Below, piece after piece: positions 45,883 through 55,172 of a stretch of DNA of 64,000 nucleotides. Under the pieces are notes generated by a model, which worked only from the letters and a program-made list of their open reading frames with translations, made no database searches and was not told where the DNA came from. The stretch comes from Deinococcales bacterium (lineage in GTDB: Bacteria; Deinococcota; Deinococci; Deinococcales; JAAFIG01), in contig JANYHH010000077.1 in NCBI GenBank assembly GCA_025359505.1, positions 1 through 64,000 on the forward strand, in the 5' to 3' direction. The position numbers were made by a program, and so were the translations under genes. Each line of letters opens with the position of its first letter. Positions within the stretch are counted from its first letter, which is position 1.

Positions 45883-46892
45883 TGTCAGCGACTGCCCTAA
45901 CAAAGCCCAAGCTGGAGACACGCGAATCTTGGTGGAACTCGAGAACCGCTCGCCGCTTTCTGCGTAACCCTGTGTCGATCACAGGTTTTGTGATCTCGAG
46001 CTTTTTCGTGCTGGTGGCGATCTTCGCGCCGTTGCTGGCCGAACCGCGCGGTAACTGCCTGCGGGATTTGAACGTGCCGCCGAACTCGAGCGTTTATAAC
46101 CCGCTGGGGGAGCTGTTCTGGAAAGCAATTGTGCTGCCGCCCGCAAGCTGTTTTAGTGTCTACCGCATCAGTTTTTCCAGCGTGCCGACCCCGCCGGGTG
46201 TGGACGGCGCGATTTTTGGCACGACCAACGGTTACGATATTTTCTACGGCGTGGTCTGGGGCACGCGCACCGCGTTTCAACTGGCGATCTGGGTGATCGT
46301 GCCGACACTGCTGATCGGTGTCTTCGTCGGGAGCATCGCGGGCTATTTCGGCGGCTGGGTCGACAATCTGTTCATGCGAATTGTCGACGTGATCTTCGCG
46401 TTTCCGGGCTTGATTTTGAACATTGTTGTCGTCTCTATTTTGGGGCGAGGGCTGGACAAGATCGCGCTGGCCTTCGTGCTGGTGGGCTGGGCGAGTTACG
46501 CCCGCGTGATTCGCGGCACGATTCTCAAGGTCAGGGCGCTCGAGTACGTGGACGCGGCGCGGTCTTTAGGCGCGAGCAACACGCAGATTATTTTTCGCCA
46601 CGTGCTGCCTAACTCGCTGACGACGCTGCTGGCGATTGTCGTGCTGGATTTCGGCGTCGTGCCGCTTTCGGCGGCCGCGCTGTCGTTCCTCGGTTTGGGT
46701 ACGCCCGAGGGCTTCGCCGACTGGGGTCAGATCATCTCGTATGCGCGGGCCTTCATCGTCGGGCCCGCAGGCAGTCCGTTCGGTTACTGGTACGTCAGCT
46801 TCTTTCCCGCCGTGGTGATTTTGCTGTTCGGCTTAGGCTGGAGCCTGCTGGGTGACGCACTGCGAGACGCCCTCGACCCTCGAGATTTGTAG
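45882..46892 (+). CDS. ABC transporter permease, DppC/OppC type
   Basis: A 336-aa partner permease. The first membrane helix is followed by a long extracytoplasmic stretch (about 55-115) with two Cys, larger than in the first locus's C-type permease. Later parts are typical: YDIFYGVVWGTRTAFQLAIW, EYVDAARSLGASNTQIIFRHVLPN. ATG 45882 overlaps the upstream stop. No ATPase genes follow; tatD begins 5 bp later. Confidence 0.92.
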   Translation: MSATALTKPKLETRESWWNSRTARRFLRNPVSITGFVISSFFVLVAIFAPLLAEPRGNCLRDLNVPPNSSVYNPLGELFWKAIVLPPASCFSVYRISFSSVPTPPGVDGAIFGTTNGYDIFYGVVWGTRTAFQLAIWVIVPTLLIGVFVGSIAGYFGGWVDNLFMRIVDVIFAFPGLILNIVVVSILGRGLDKIALAFVLVGWASYARVIRGTILKVRALEYVDAARSLGASNTQIIFRHVLPNSLTTLLAIVVLDFGVVPLSAAALSFLGLGTPEGFADWGQIISYARAFIVGPAGSPFGYWYVSFFPAVVILLFGLGWSLLGDALRDALDPRDL

Positions 46893-46897
46893 CGCCC

Positions 46898-47650
46898 ATG
46901 ATCGACACACACTGCCATTTGGACGCCGTGCCAGACCCGCGTTCCTCTGCGGCACAGCTCGAGATATTGGTCGCAATCGGCTTCAACCCGCAGCGAGCGC
47001 GGGCGTGTCTGGCGCTGACAACGCAGATGTCGAACGTCTACGCGACCGTTGGGTTGCACCCGTGCGACGCGGCCGCGTTTTCAACTGCCGTGCGAGCCGA
47101 TCTCGAGCAACTGGCGACGCAACCGAAGGTCGTGGGCATCGGCGAGAGCGGCGTGGATTACTACTGGGACTCGAGTACCAAACAAAAGCAACTCGAGAGC
47201 TTGGACTGGCAGCTTGATTTGGCGCGGCGGCTGGATCAACCGATCGTCATTCACTGCCGCGACAAGGACGGCGCTAAGGATGCGTTCGCGGATTGCGCGG
47301 CTGCACTGGGGAACGCGGGCTGGCACAGAGGTATTTTGCACTGCTTCGCAGGCGATGCAAAACTGCTCGAGGTTGGCTTGGCGCTGGGATTTCACGTGTC
47401 CTTCGCGGGCAACCTGACCTATAAAAACGCGCAGATGATCCGCGACAGCGCGTTGCAAGTTCCGCTCGAGCGCTTACTGGTGGAAACCGATGCGCCGTAC
47501 CTCGCACCCGTGCCGCAGCGCGGTAAACCGAACCGCCCAGAGTATGTCGCCTATACGCTCGAGGTGCTGGCTAATTTGCGCGGTTTGCCGCTCGAGACGA
47601 TGGAACGAATCACTTCGCAAAACGCCAGAGCTGTTTACGGCATCACCTGA
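46898..47650 (+). CDS. tatD: TatD-family metal-dependent nuclease
   Basis: A 250-aa TIM-barrel hydrolase. It shows the metal motif DTHCHLD at the N-terminus, GIGESGVDYYWD, VIHCRDKDG, GILHCFAGD and LLVETDAPYLAP. TatD proteins act as 3'-5' DNA exonucleases in repair. It starts 5 bp after the permease stop and may be in the same transcript. Confidence 0.92.
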   Translation: MIDTHCHLDAVPDPRSSAAQLEILVAIGFNPQRARACLALTTQMSNVYATVGLHPCDAAAFSTAVRADLEQLATQPKVVGIGESGVDYYWDSSTKQKQLESLDWQLDLARRLDQPIVIHCRDKDGAKDAFADCAAALGNAGWHRGILHCFAGDAKLLEVGLALGFHVSFAGNLTYKNAQMIRDSALQVPLERLLVETDAPYLAPVPQRGKPNRPEYVAYTLEVLANLRGLPLETMERITSQNARAVYGIT

Positions 47651-47686
47651 TCCGCAACTGTCACGCTAACTGTCACGCTGCGCCAT

Positions 47687-47692
47687 TAGACT
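47687..47692 (+). promoter_or_regulatory. -10 box TAGACT, leaderless, overlapping CTCGAG
   Basis: It ends 6 nt before the ATG at 47699. The CTCGAG palindrome (47691-47696) overlaps the end of the box, so any protein or mark on the palindrome could affect this promoter. Confidence 0.55.
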
Positions 47693-47698
47693 CGAGGC

Positions 47699-49498
47699 AT
47701 GAAGAAACTGCTGATCCTGCTGGTGTGCTTGCTCGGCTTCACGCATTTCTCGAGCGCTGGAGCGCAGACACTCGGCGAGTACGCGATTCAGGACTCGAGC
47801 CTGAGAAATCCCTGCCCAAGCGACCTCAACGGTATGGTCGCAGATTGGTTTCGGGCGCAGGGTTTGCCGTACACCGGAGAAACCGGGCGCGTCGTCAGCA
47901 CGAACATCCGCGAAACCGTCTATGAATCTGAAGTGATCAGCGTCAAATTGCCGTACTGGAATGGACTCCCGTTTAGCTTGGAAATCGGTGTGTTTGACAG
48001 AATCGTCCCGACCAGAGTCGTGATTTACATCCCAAAAAACGCGGTCAATGCCTCGATCGGCAATCAGGGCGATGTCCTCGCCGAGGACGTGGCGCGGGCC
48101 AGCCTGATACCGTTCCTGCGGCAACGCGCCAAAACCTACACGCAACCCTGCGCCGACTCGAGCGCGTATGTACCGACCATCGGCTTTGATTCGCAAGTCA
48201 AGTTTCCCGGTCAGATTCTGGCTGATTTTACCAGTTTGAAAGCCTGCCAAAACGCGGTGCAGGAACTCGAGATTTTCGCTTTTGCTGGCGTGCGCTACGG
48301 GGAACTGGGCGGTTGCAACGTGCTGGCCAGCACGAGCGGGCAAGGCTCGAGCGCGAATGTTCGGCAGTTTGAAGACGCCATGCGCTCGCTCGGGTATGTA
48401 AAGCGTCTCAGTTACGTGACCGGCGCGGTGGGCGTGACCGTGCAGGGCTGGCAATTGGGCGATGCAGCGTTCATCATCGAACTCGGCGCGTACCAGCCTG
48501 ACCCTCGAGCGACGCTGCTGGTCTGGCGCAACGCAAGTTTCAAGGCGCGAGGCTACGCGTTCGATGGGCGCGTCTCTGCGCCATTCGACGCGCTGTTTCT
48601 GGGGAGCAATCCAGCTTGCCTCAGCCGCCAAACCCAGCTTCGCCAAGCGCTGTCACCGCCAGAGAAATCCGTTTACGCCGACGATGGCGGCTGCTTGTCG
48701 ATGACGGGCAACACCCAGCAGATTTACACGCAGACCCGCGCTGCATTAGAACAAGCCGATTACGAAATCTCCGAGGATTTCACGGGGTACAACCAAAGCG
48801 CCGACAGCGCACTGATTTACGCCGCTCGAGCCGGCACGAATCGGGGCTTGCAACTGGTGATTCAACCGCAAACCGATGGCGTGCTGATGACGTACATGGA
48901 CGTTACGGTCAACCAAGCCGTCACGGCCACCCGAGCGCCGTTCGCGTTTGACTTGAGCGTCCGCGTGAACGGGCCAGCGTACCAATTGCCCAGTTACTGC
49001 GCGGAAAACTTGCAGGGCTTGCGCGATTCTATTCAACTGAACAGTGGCTCGAGCTACGCGCCGGATGGCGGTTGCATCATCATCTCAGCGCTGTACACGC
49101 GAGTCGTGCCCAACACGCGGCAAGCCTTTGCCGCCGAACTTTACTTTGAGGAGTTCAGCCAGATTGCCGACACCTCGAGCTTCATCGAGTTCCAGCGCGG
49201 CGGCTCGAGCGACAGCTTTGTCCTGAACGTCGTGCCGACCACGCAGCACGGCGCAGCGGAGACCGTGATTCTGTGGGTGAAAGTGGCGAACGCGCAAGCG
49301 CCTAAAAAGAGCGGATCTTCTGCCAAGCCCGTTCCCGTGGGCGGCTCGAGGGCATCCGACCTCGGATCGATGCTCGAGTTCAGCCTGATGACCGAAATCG
49401 ACAACTTGACTCGGGGTGTCGGTCGCAGCGTCACACTGATCAATTCGTGGACTGCGACGGGTGATGGAGACTCGAGGCGGCGACGTACACTGCACTAG
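47699..49498 (+). CDS. large secreted protein of unknown function
   Basis: A 599-aa protein with signal peptide MKKLLILLVCLLGFTHFSSAGA, cleaved near AQTL. The mature part is mixed alpha/beta with paired Cys (CPSDLNG, CADSS, CQNAV, CNVLA, CLSRQT, CLSMTG, CAENLQG, CIIIS). Repeated DDGGC/PDGGCIII-type motifs and FxxxxxxADYEISEDF-type units suggest three or four copies of one domain. I recognise no family. The stop is followed directly by anmK, which has its own -10 box inside the last codons. Confidence 0.7.
   Translation: MKKLLILLVCLLGFTHFSSAGAQTLGEYAIQDSSLRNPCPSDLNGMVADWFRAQGLPYTGETGRVVSTNIRETVYESEVISVKLPYWNGLPFSLEIGVFDRIVPTRVVIYIPKNAVNASIGNQGDVLAEDVARASLIPFLRQRAKTYTQPCADSSAYVPTIGFDSQVKFPGQILADFTSLKACQNAVQELEIFAFAGVRYGELGGCNVLASTSGQGSSANVRQFEDAMRSLGYVKRLSYVTGAVGVTVQGWQLGDAAFIIELGAYQPDPRATLLVWRNASFKARGYAFDGRVSAPFDALFLGSNPACLSRQTQLRQALSPPEKSVYADDGGCLSMTGNTQQIYTQTRAALEQADYEISEDFTGYNQSADSALIYAARAGTNRGLQLVIQPQTDGVLMTYMDVTVNQAVTATRAPFAFDLSVRVNGPAYQLPSYCAENLQGLRDSIQLNSGSSYAPDGGCIIISALYTRVVPNTRQAFAAELYFEEFSQIADTSSFIEFQRGGSSDSFVLNVVPTTQHGAAETVILWVKVANAQAPKKSGSSAKPVPVGGSRASDLGSMLEFSLMTEIDNLTRGVGRSVTLINSWTATGDGDSRRRRTLH
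49486..49491 (+). promoter_or_regulatory. -10 box TACACT of anmK, leaderless
   Basis: It ends 7 nt before the ATG at 49499 and lies in the 3' end of the upstream gene. Confidence 0.6.
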
Positions 49499-50668
49499 AT
49501 GAACCGCGCCCCTCGCGTACTTGGCTTGATGAGCGGCACGAGCGCCGATGGTCTGGACGCCGTGCTGCTCGAGTTAACAGACTTCCCCGCAGTTGGCGCG
49601 GGTGGCCCGATTCCGCCCGCTTTGAGCGAGGCCGTCCCGCGTGGGCGCGTGCTCAAGCACCAGTACACGCCGTACCCCGATGAGCTGCGCGAATGGGTGC
49701 TGGGGGCAATGCGCGGGACGCTGCCCGTCGCTGAGCTGACGCAGCTCCACTGGGCGCTCGGGGAGTTCTACGCCACACACGCGCTCGAGCTGGCTGCGGA
49801 CGCCGACTTAATCGCCTCGCACGGGCAGACGGTGTATCACATCCCGAGGATTGACGTGAGCAGGGGCTGGGTGTGGCGTGGCACGTTGCAGATCGGCGAG
49901 CCGAGCGTGCTGATGCACGAGTCGGGCAAGCCCGTCGTCAGCGACTTTCGCAGTGCCGACCTCGCCGCTGGCGGGCAAGCCGCGCCGCTCGTGCCGTTCG
50001 CCGACTTTGTGCTGTTCGCGCAACGCGGCATCAAACGCAGCATTCACAACCTCGGCGGGATCAGCAACCTGACCTACCTGCCCAGCCTAAACTCGAGCAA
50101 CGTTCTAGCTTTTGACACGGGGCCCGCCAACGCCTTGATCGACGACGCGATGGGCCGCTTGGGGCAGCGCTACGATGACGGCGGCGCGATTGCCATGAGC
50201 GGAGCGATTGAGCGCAATTTGCTCGAGGTTTGGCTGCGTGACCCGTACTTCGCGTTACCGCTCCCGAAAAGCACCGGGCGCGAATACTGGAGTTTGGAGC
50301 GGCTGACGAGCATCTTTGAACTCTCCCCGAAAGACATCGTAGCGAGCGTCACCGCCTTCAGCGCGGCTGGCATCGCCGATCAGTATCGGCGCTTCGTGCT
50401 GGACTTAGGCTTAGATGAAATCCTCGTCGCGGGCGGCGGGGCGCAGAACACGGTGCTGATGACGCAACTCGAGGCAGCGCTCTCCCCCGTGCGTGTCTTG
50501 AAGCTCGAGGACAGCGTGTTTGGGAAGTACGGCTTTAGCAGCGCGACCCGCGAGGCGGCGGCGTTCGCACTGCTGGGGTATTACGCCGCTCAGGGCTGGC
50601 GCAATACGTTGCCGCACACCACAGGCGCATCGAAGGCAGTGATTGCGGGTAAAATCGCCAGACCATGA
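49499..50668 (+). CDS. anmK: anhydro-N-acetylmuramic acid kinase
   Basis: Phosphorylates 1,6-anhydroMurNAc to MurNAc-6-phosphate in peptidoglycan recycling. The 389-aa product has GLMSGTSADGLDAVLLEL (phosphate loop), ASHGQTVYH, VSDFRSADLAAGGQGAP-like substrate residues (VSDFRSADLAAGGQAAPLV) and DTGPANALIDDAM. The leaderless start follows the upstream stop at once. The stop overlaps the DUF1345 ATG (ATGA). Confidence 0.95.
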   Translation: MNRAPRVLGLMSGTSADGLDAVLLELTDFPAVGAGGPIPPALSEAVPRGRVLKHQYTPYPDELREWVLGAMRGTLPVAELTQLHWALGEFYATHALELAADADLIASHGQTVYHIPRIDVSRGWVWRGTLQIGEPSVLMHESGKPVVSDFRSADLAAGGQAAPLVPFADFVLFAQRGIKRSIHNLGGISNLTYLPSLNSSNVLAFDTGPANALIDDAMGRLGQRYDDGGAIAMSGAIERNLLEVWLRDPYFALPLPKSTGREYWSLERLTSIFELSPKDIVASVTAFSAAGIADQYRRFVLDLGLDEILVAGGGAQNTVLMTQLEAALSPVRVLKLEDSVFGKYGFSSATREAAAFALLGYYAAQGWRNTLPHTTGASKAVIAGKIARP

Positions 50669-51342
50669 GTTGGAAATCTTTCGTCGATCAAGCCGAAGCG
50701 CGGGGCGTCGACCCGCTCGGCGCTCGAGGGCGCTTACTGAGTGCGCTGGCGGTACTGCTGATGAGCGTGGTGCTGCTGCCGCTGTCCAACTGGCTCGAGC
50801 GCGGTCTGGCCGCGTGGGACGCCGGGGCGCTGACCTTGCTGGTGCTGTCATGGCTGGTGCTGACCAAAGCCACACCCGAGACGACGCGGCAGCGGGCGAC
50901 CTCAGAAGACCCCGGACGTTACGGCGTGTTCGTGACCGTGCTGGTCTCGAGCTTCGTCAGCTTAGCGGGGGCGATTTACGCGCTGCGGAGCGGCACATCT
51001 CGCTCATCGTTGCTCGAGGGGCTGGCGGTCGCAGCGGTCGTGCTGGGCTGGCTGGTCACGCACACCGGGTACACTTTCAGGTATGCGCGGGTGTACTACG
51101 CGCCCGACGAGCGCGGCGAGGCCAAAAAAGGGTTGGGCTTTCCCGGCGATGAAGCGCCGGACGACATGGATTTCGCGTATTTCTCGTTCACACTGGGCAT
51201 GGCGTTTCAAGTCAGCGACGTGACCGTAACCACGAGTGACTTGCGCCGCACGGTTCTGTTCCACTCGTTGCAATCGTTCGTGTTCAACACGATCATCGTC
51301 GCGCTGGCGCTGAACTTTCTGTTCGGATCTATCGGTGGTTGA
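50665..51342 (+). CDS. DUF1345 membrane protein
   Basis: A 225-aa inner-membrane protein with about five membrane segments. The family block DFAYFSFTLGMAFQVSDVTVTTSDLRR is clear. Function unknown. The ATG overlaps the anmK stop, so the two are cotranslated. Confidence 0.88.
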   Translation: MSWKSFVDQAEARGVDPLGARGRLLSALAVLLMSVVLLPLSNWLERGLAAWDAGALTLLVLSWLVLTKATPETTRQRATSEDPGRYGVFVTVLVSSFVSLAGAIYALRSGTSRSSLLEGLAVAAVVLGWLVTHTGYTFRYARVYYAPDERGEAKKGLGFPGDEAPDDMDFAYFSFTLGMAFQVSDVTVTTSDLRRTVLFHSLQSFVFNTIIVALALNFLFGSIGG

Positions 51343-51476
51343 TCCGCGCTGTGAACGCGACTGCCATCAAAATCTCGAGCCTCGAGCAATCAACTCGACC
51401 ATCGTTCAGCTTGGGAATTGCCATTACCTGCCATCGGCAAATTCAACGAACGTCTCGAGCCTCGCGCCGTGTCGGT

Positions 51477-52109
51477 TCACTCGGGTGTGACCGCCACCAA
51501 TCCCTCCAGATGTGCGGTGTCGTTCAGGCGCTCCATCGTCCAGACCGCGCCCGTCGGCGTCCAGTGGCGCTCCAGTACCGTGATGCTGGCGTGCTTGACC
51601 TGCAAGCGCCAGATGCGCGGCGCGACCATTGCTTCAATGTGCAGCAAACCCGTGACCAGTGTCTGGATCGTGCCACCGTGCGCGAAGGCGATCACCTCGC
51701 CCGATTCGGGGAGTTGAGCCAGCCACTCGAGAGCGCGAGCTTGCAAGTCGCCGTAACTCTCGCCGTTCGGGGTGCGGGTCGTCGCGGGCGCGGCCAGCCA
51801 CGCGTCAAACTCTGGGTGCTGGCGGTTGTCGCTGCTCAGACCGCCCTCGAAATCGCCAAAATGCACTTCGCGCAGTCTGGCATCCGGCGTCGGCGTCAAG
51901 CCCGCCAGCCGCGCCGTGTCGGACGCCCGTTGCAGGTCGCTGGAAAACACCGCGTCGAAGTGGCGTCCAGCCAGCCGAGGCTCGAGCCGCTTGGCTTGAA
52001 GTCGTCCCGTGTCTGACAGCGCCGTGTCCGTCCAGCCCTGCCAGCGACCTTGGAGATTCCAGTCCGTCACCCCGTGCCGCACCAGCCACACACGCAGCGG
52101 GGGTTTCAC
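51477..52109 (-). CDS. histidine phosphatase (phosphoglycerate-mutase-like)
   Basis: A 210-aa protein with the RHG motif WLVRHGVTDWN, FSSDLQRASDTA, LREVHFGDFEG and a second His in FAHGGTIQTLV. It belongs to the histidine phosphatase superfamily; a broad phosphatase or alpha-ribazole phosphatase role is possible. GTG start overlaps the thioesterase stop (GTGA). Third gene of a minus-strand operon with cytochrome c and the thioesterase. Confidence 0.88.
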   Translation of the reverse strand: MKPPLRVWLVRHGVTDWNLQGRWQGWTDTALSDTGRLQAKRLEPRLAGRHFDAVFSSDLQRASDTARLAGLTPTPDARLREVHFGDFEGGLSSDNRQHPEFDAWLAAPATTRTPNGESYGDLQARALEWLAQLPESGEVIAFAHGGTIQTLVTGLLHIEAMVAPRIWRLQVKHASITVLERHWTPTGAVWTMERLNDTAHLEGLVAVTPE

Positions 52110-52486
52110 AGATTCACCGCTCGAGGTTTGCCGTGTTCGTCCAGCGCCACGAAAACGAAATGTCCGCTGGTGGCGAGGGTTTGTCCCGCAAACGTCACCC
52201 TGAAGACCTCGACTCTGACCCGCATGCTGGTGCGCCCGACGCTTTCGACGCGGGCGACGATCTCGACGTAATCGCCCATCAAAATCGGCAGGTTGAAACT
52301 GAGCTTATCGATGCTGACCGTGACGACGATCCCGCCGCTGAAACGGTACGCGCTAAACGCCGCGATTTTGTCCATCAAAGACACGATGTAGCCGCCAAAG
52401 GCGTTCCCGAGCGGATTGGTGTTGCCGGGAAAAATGTGCTCCAAGCTGCGGGCCTCGCTGAACTCGAGGCGCTGTTCGAGCGTCAT
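52106..52486 (-). CDS. acyl-CoA thioesterase, hotdog fold
   Basis: A 126-aa YciA-type thioesterase: NTNPLGNAFGGYIVSLMDKIAAFSAYRFS, SIDKLSFNLPILMGDYVEI. ATG 52486 overlaps the cytochrome c stop (ATGA), and the frame extends 9 bp further to GTG 52495, which is less likely. The operon order is cytochrome c, thioesterase, phosphatase, all overlapping. Confidence 0.88.
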   Translation of the reverse strand: MTLEQRLEFSEARSLEHIFPGNTNPLGNAFGGYIVSLMDKIAAFSAYRFSGGIVVTVSIDKLSFNLPILMGDYVEIVARVESVGRTSMRVRVEVFRVTFAGQTLATSGHFVFVALDEHGKPRAVNL

Positions 52487-52836
52487 TTCTCCCACCCGGC
52501 CAAGGCTTTGACGAATTTGGCGACTTCCTCCAAGTCTTTTTTGGGTAAATACGCGAAGCTTGGCATCTGCGCCCCGCCGACGGTTTTGCCATTGATGATC
52601 CGAGATTTGATGTACGCGAGATCCCGCAACCTAGGATTGCCGATCATGCGCTTGCCATACCCACCATTGCCCGCGTCATGGCAGCGAATGCAGTTGTTGG
52701 TCTCAAAAATGGCGCGGCCCTGCGGGTGCGCGGCCGTCGCCTGCGCCAAGGCTTCGTCTTGCGGAGCGCAAGCCACCAAAATAACGGGAATCAGCAGACA
52801 ACTCAGCAATAGGTAACCAAAAGCGTTGAACTTCAC
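52483..52836 (-). CDS. c-type cytochrome lipoprotein
   Basis: A 117-aa lipoprotein, GTG start, MKFNAFGYLLLSCLLIPVI then a lipobox-like VILVAC. The mature part is a class I cytochrome c with heme motif CIRCH and an axial Met candidate in GAQMPSFAYL. It would carry electrons at the outer face of the inner membrane. CAGAAT ends 6 nt upstream of the start, one base off the TANNNT pattern. The frame opens to 52878, but the signal peptide sets the start. Confidence 0.88.
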   Translation of the reverse strand: MKFNAFGYLLLSCLLIPVILVACAPQDEALAQATAAHPQGRAIFETNNCIRCHDAGNGGYGKRMIGNPRLRDLAYIKSRIINGKTVGGAQMPSFAYLPKKDLEEVAKFVKALAGWEK

Positions 52837-52884
52837 CCCTGCATTCTGCCTCGAGAAGCGCCAAATTACGAGGGACAAACCAGT

Positions 52885-53706
52885 TCAGAACCAGCCAAAC
52901 AGCGTGTATTTTACCAGTCCCGCGACTTCTCTTGCTAGTGCAGGCAGCGCCATCACGCGGTCGAACGGCAGGCGCAACGCCCCGTCGAAACGCGGTTCCG
53001 AGGCGGCGACCACGCTGGCATTCAAGCCAAGCTGCTTGAAGGTGGCCAATGCCCGTTTTGAATGCGTCGGGCTGGTGACGATCAGCACGCGCTGCCAACC
53101 GTTTTGCTTGACCAAGACCGCGACTCGCTCGGCTTCGTCGCGGGTGTTACTGACGTTCTCGAGGATATTAATTTCTGGGGTCGGGCTGGGCGCGAGGTTG
53201 GCCACGATTTTGCTGGCGACGCTACTGATGCTCGGGCAATCGGGCCACAACCCAGCCGTCTTAGACAGCGTGATGCGCGGCGCAAAGCCAGCCCGCCACA
53301 GCTCCACGGCTTTCACCACCCGCGCCAAACTCGCCGCCTCGAGTTGCCCCGCGCCGCAGCGCATCCCGCCGCCGAGCGCGACGATCAGGTCGGCTTTGAC
53401 GGGTGGGGTCGTGACATCAAGCGCGTTCTCGAGCGGCTGCAAAACTGGCGTGAGCATGCAAGTCAGCAGGACGGCCGCGACCAAGCTAGCGGTGAAACTG
53501 AGAATGCGGCGCGTAAACGCCGCGAGGCTCGAGGCGACGCTGAGCAGCGCGATGATGACAATCCAATAAATCGGTGTGTCGGGATTGAAAATCAGCATCG
53601 TCAGCGCGAGAAACGCCGAAATCAGCAAGCCGAACCCTAGCCCCTCGACTGATAGGAACCTCGAGTGTTTCGGGAAGAGCGCATCCTGCGTGTTCTGGCG
53701 TCGCAT
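52885..53706 (-). CDS. DUF218/YdcF-like membrane protein
   Basis: A 273-aa protein: two or three N-terminal membrane segments (about 17-90), then a DUF218 domain with ADLIVALGGGMRCG, RVVKAVELWRAGFAPRITLS and ILENVSNTRDEAERVAVLV, plus VLIVTSPTHSKRALATF. The family includes ElyC/SanA-type envelope factors. ATG 53706 is chosen because TAAGGT ends 7 nt upstream (ATG 53715 overlaps that box). Confidence 0.88.
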   Translation of the reverse strand: MRRQNTQDALFPKHSRFLSVEGLGFGLLISAFLALTMLIFNPDTPIYWIVIIALLSVASSLAAFTRRILSFTASLVAAVLLTCMLTPVLQPLENALDVTTPPVKADLIVALGGGMRCGAGQLEAASLARVVKAVELWRAGFAPRITLSKTAGLWPDCPSISSVASKIVANLAPSPTPEINILENVSNTRDEAERVAVLVKQNGWQRVLIVTSPTHSKRALATFKQLGLNASVVAASEPRFDGALRLPFDRVMALPALAREVAGLVKYTLFGWF

Positions 53707-53713
53707 GGGACGC

Positions 53714-53719
53714 ACCTTA
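53714..53719 (-). promoter_or_regulatory. -10 box TAAGGT, leaderless
   Basis: It ends 7 nt before the ATG at 53706. Confidence 0.5.
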
Positions 53720-53742
53720 GCAAGGGATCGCGTGAGAGTCGT

Positions 53743-54219
53743 TCAGTGCTGGTGAATCACGCCGCCATCGCCGTGCGCGTGACCGTGCTCCAACTCGTGC
53801 GCGTCAGCCAACCTGACCGCGTGAATCGTCACGCGTAGCTCGAGCGGCAAGCCGGCCCGAGGGTGGTTCATGTCGACCGTGACCGCATCGCCCACAATCT
53901 GCGTCACTCGAGCCTCGAGTGCCTGCCCGTCCGCTCCTTGGGCGCTGAACGTCGCGCCGACCTCGAGCGCAACGGCGGGCAGGTCAGCGCAGCCCACCGT
54001 CACGACCAGCGCCTCGTCCCTGATTCCGAACGCATCGGGCACAGTGAGCGTGAAGCTCTCCCCTGCCGTGCGCCCGATCAGCGCAGCCTCCAAATGCGGC
54101 GGTAGGTCGCGTTCCGAGCCGATCAGGATCAGTTTGGGCTTATGGGTCTGGTCGATGACTTTCCCCTCGAGTACGGCGCTGTACTCGAGTTTGACGACGC
54201 TTTGATGCGCGATGTTCAT
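53743..54219 (-). CDS. slyD: FKBP-type peptidyl-prolyl isomerase, SlyD-like
   Basis: A 158-aa cytosolic chaperone/isomerase: VVKLEYSAVLEGKVIDQT, ALIGRTAGESFTLTVPDAFG, MNHPRAGLPLELRVTIHAVR. An insert-in-flap region is present between. The C-terminus is His-rich (HELEHGHAHGDGG...IHQH), as in SlyD, which binds nickel. ATG 54219 has TAACAT 7 nt upstream. Confidence 0.92.
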   Translation of the reverse strand: MNIAHQSVVKLEYSAVLEGKVIDQTHKPKLILIGSERDLPPHLEAALIGRTAGESFTLTVPDAFGIRDEALVVTVGCADLPAVALEVGATFSAQGADGQALEARVTQIVGDAVTVDMNHPRAGLPLELRVTIHAVRLADAHELEHGHAHGDGGVIHQH

Positions 54220-54226
54220 GGCAGCT

Positions 54227-54232
54227 ATGTTA
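54227..54232 (-). promoter_or_regulatory. -10 box TAACAT, leaderless
   Basis: It ends 7 nt before the slyD ATG at 54219. Confidence 0.55.
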
Positions 54233-54322
54233 AGCCCTGACCAGTTCAACAGCCGTGTCAGCTTCTTCCTCGAGCAGCAACGATCGTCAGTCACTCATGA
54301 AACTCGAGCATCGCAAAAACGT

Positions 54323-55165
54323 TCAGACCGATTCGCTCGCTTTGATCGCCGCCCCGAGCGCCGTCGCAAAACCGCGCTGCGCTGGAATGATCGGCGGTTG
54401 CGAGACACCGTAAAAGCCCCAAACGCGCCGCACCGCGTCCTGAATCGGTTGCAAATCCATCAGATGCCCGACGAAAACAATCCGCTCTAGGTCACTGGCT
54501 TTGCTCGCGTTCAGCGCGATCACCGCGATCACCTGCGCGACCAGCGTCACCAAGCCTGATGCCATGTCCTCGCGGCTCGGCAATTCCGAAAGTTTCGCCA
54601 AACGCCCGAGATTGACGGCTGTCGCGTCTGGCGGCAGATGCCCAATCCCGCCGCCGATCACGTCCAGCAGCGTGCCGTCCACGTGCGACGGATCACCTCG
54701 AGCGGCCAGTTCAGCGATCTCGAGCGGGTTGGCTGTGCCAATCAAAAACCGCGCCAGTCCCAGCAATGTGCCGCCGCCAACCGCGCTGCCCGTGACGTGC
54801 TGGCAATCGTGCCCGCGCACCGCGTACATCGCCGTGCCCGTGCCCGCGCTGACCACCAGCGCAGAGGTCAGCACTGTTTCTGACTGTAGATTGGCGAGCT
54901 GCAAGCCGCCGCGCCCGACCGCATCGGCTTCGGCCACTTTGACCAGCGGTACGCCGTTCCAACTCGCGGGTAACTCGCGGTGCTTGCCGCCCGTCGTGCC
55001 AATCGCTGTCACCGTCTCGAGCGCGACGCCGCCCACTTGGAGCGCCGCCTCGAGACTGGCGAGGCTCGCGCCGAGGCAATCGACGCGCCAGCCGCGCTTG
55101 AATACTTGCTGCTCGAGCGTCGCGCCGTCGAGGTTGGTAATGCCGAAATCAAGGCCAACGATCAT
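54323..55165 (-). CDS. coaW: type II pantothenate kinase
   Basis: A 280-aa ASKHA-fold kinase, the first step of CoA synthesis. It has GLDFGITNLDGATL, VSAGTGTAMYAVRG, HVTGSAVGGGTLLGLA and the C-terminal IVFVGHLMDLQPIQ. Type II enzymes are mainly eukaryotic or staphylococcal, with scattered bacterial members. TAGACT ends 7 nt before ATG 55165. Confidence 0.85.
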   Translation of the reverse strand: MIVGLDFGITNLDGATLEQQVFKRGWRVDCLGASLASLEAALQVGGVALETVTAIGTTGGKHRELPASWNGVPLVKVAEADAVGRGGLQLANLQSETVLTSALVVSAGTGTAMYAVRGHDCQHVTGSAVGGGTLLGLARFLIGTANPLEIAELAARGDPSHVDGTLLDVIGGGIGHLPPDATAVNLGRLAKLSELPSREDMASGLVTLVAQVIAVIALNASKASDLERIVFVGHLMDLQPIQDAVRRVWGFYGVSQPPIIPAQRGFATALGAAIKASESV

Positions 55166-55172
55166 GCGAGCG

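Noticed and set aside
47656-47680. Direct repeat AACTGTCACGCT twice
   Set aside because: Short, single pair, not clearly functional; probably a local duplication.
51659-52816. 385-codon plus-strand ORF
   Set aside because: Antisense to the phosphatase, thioesterase and cytochrome genes, all of which have clear family motifs.
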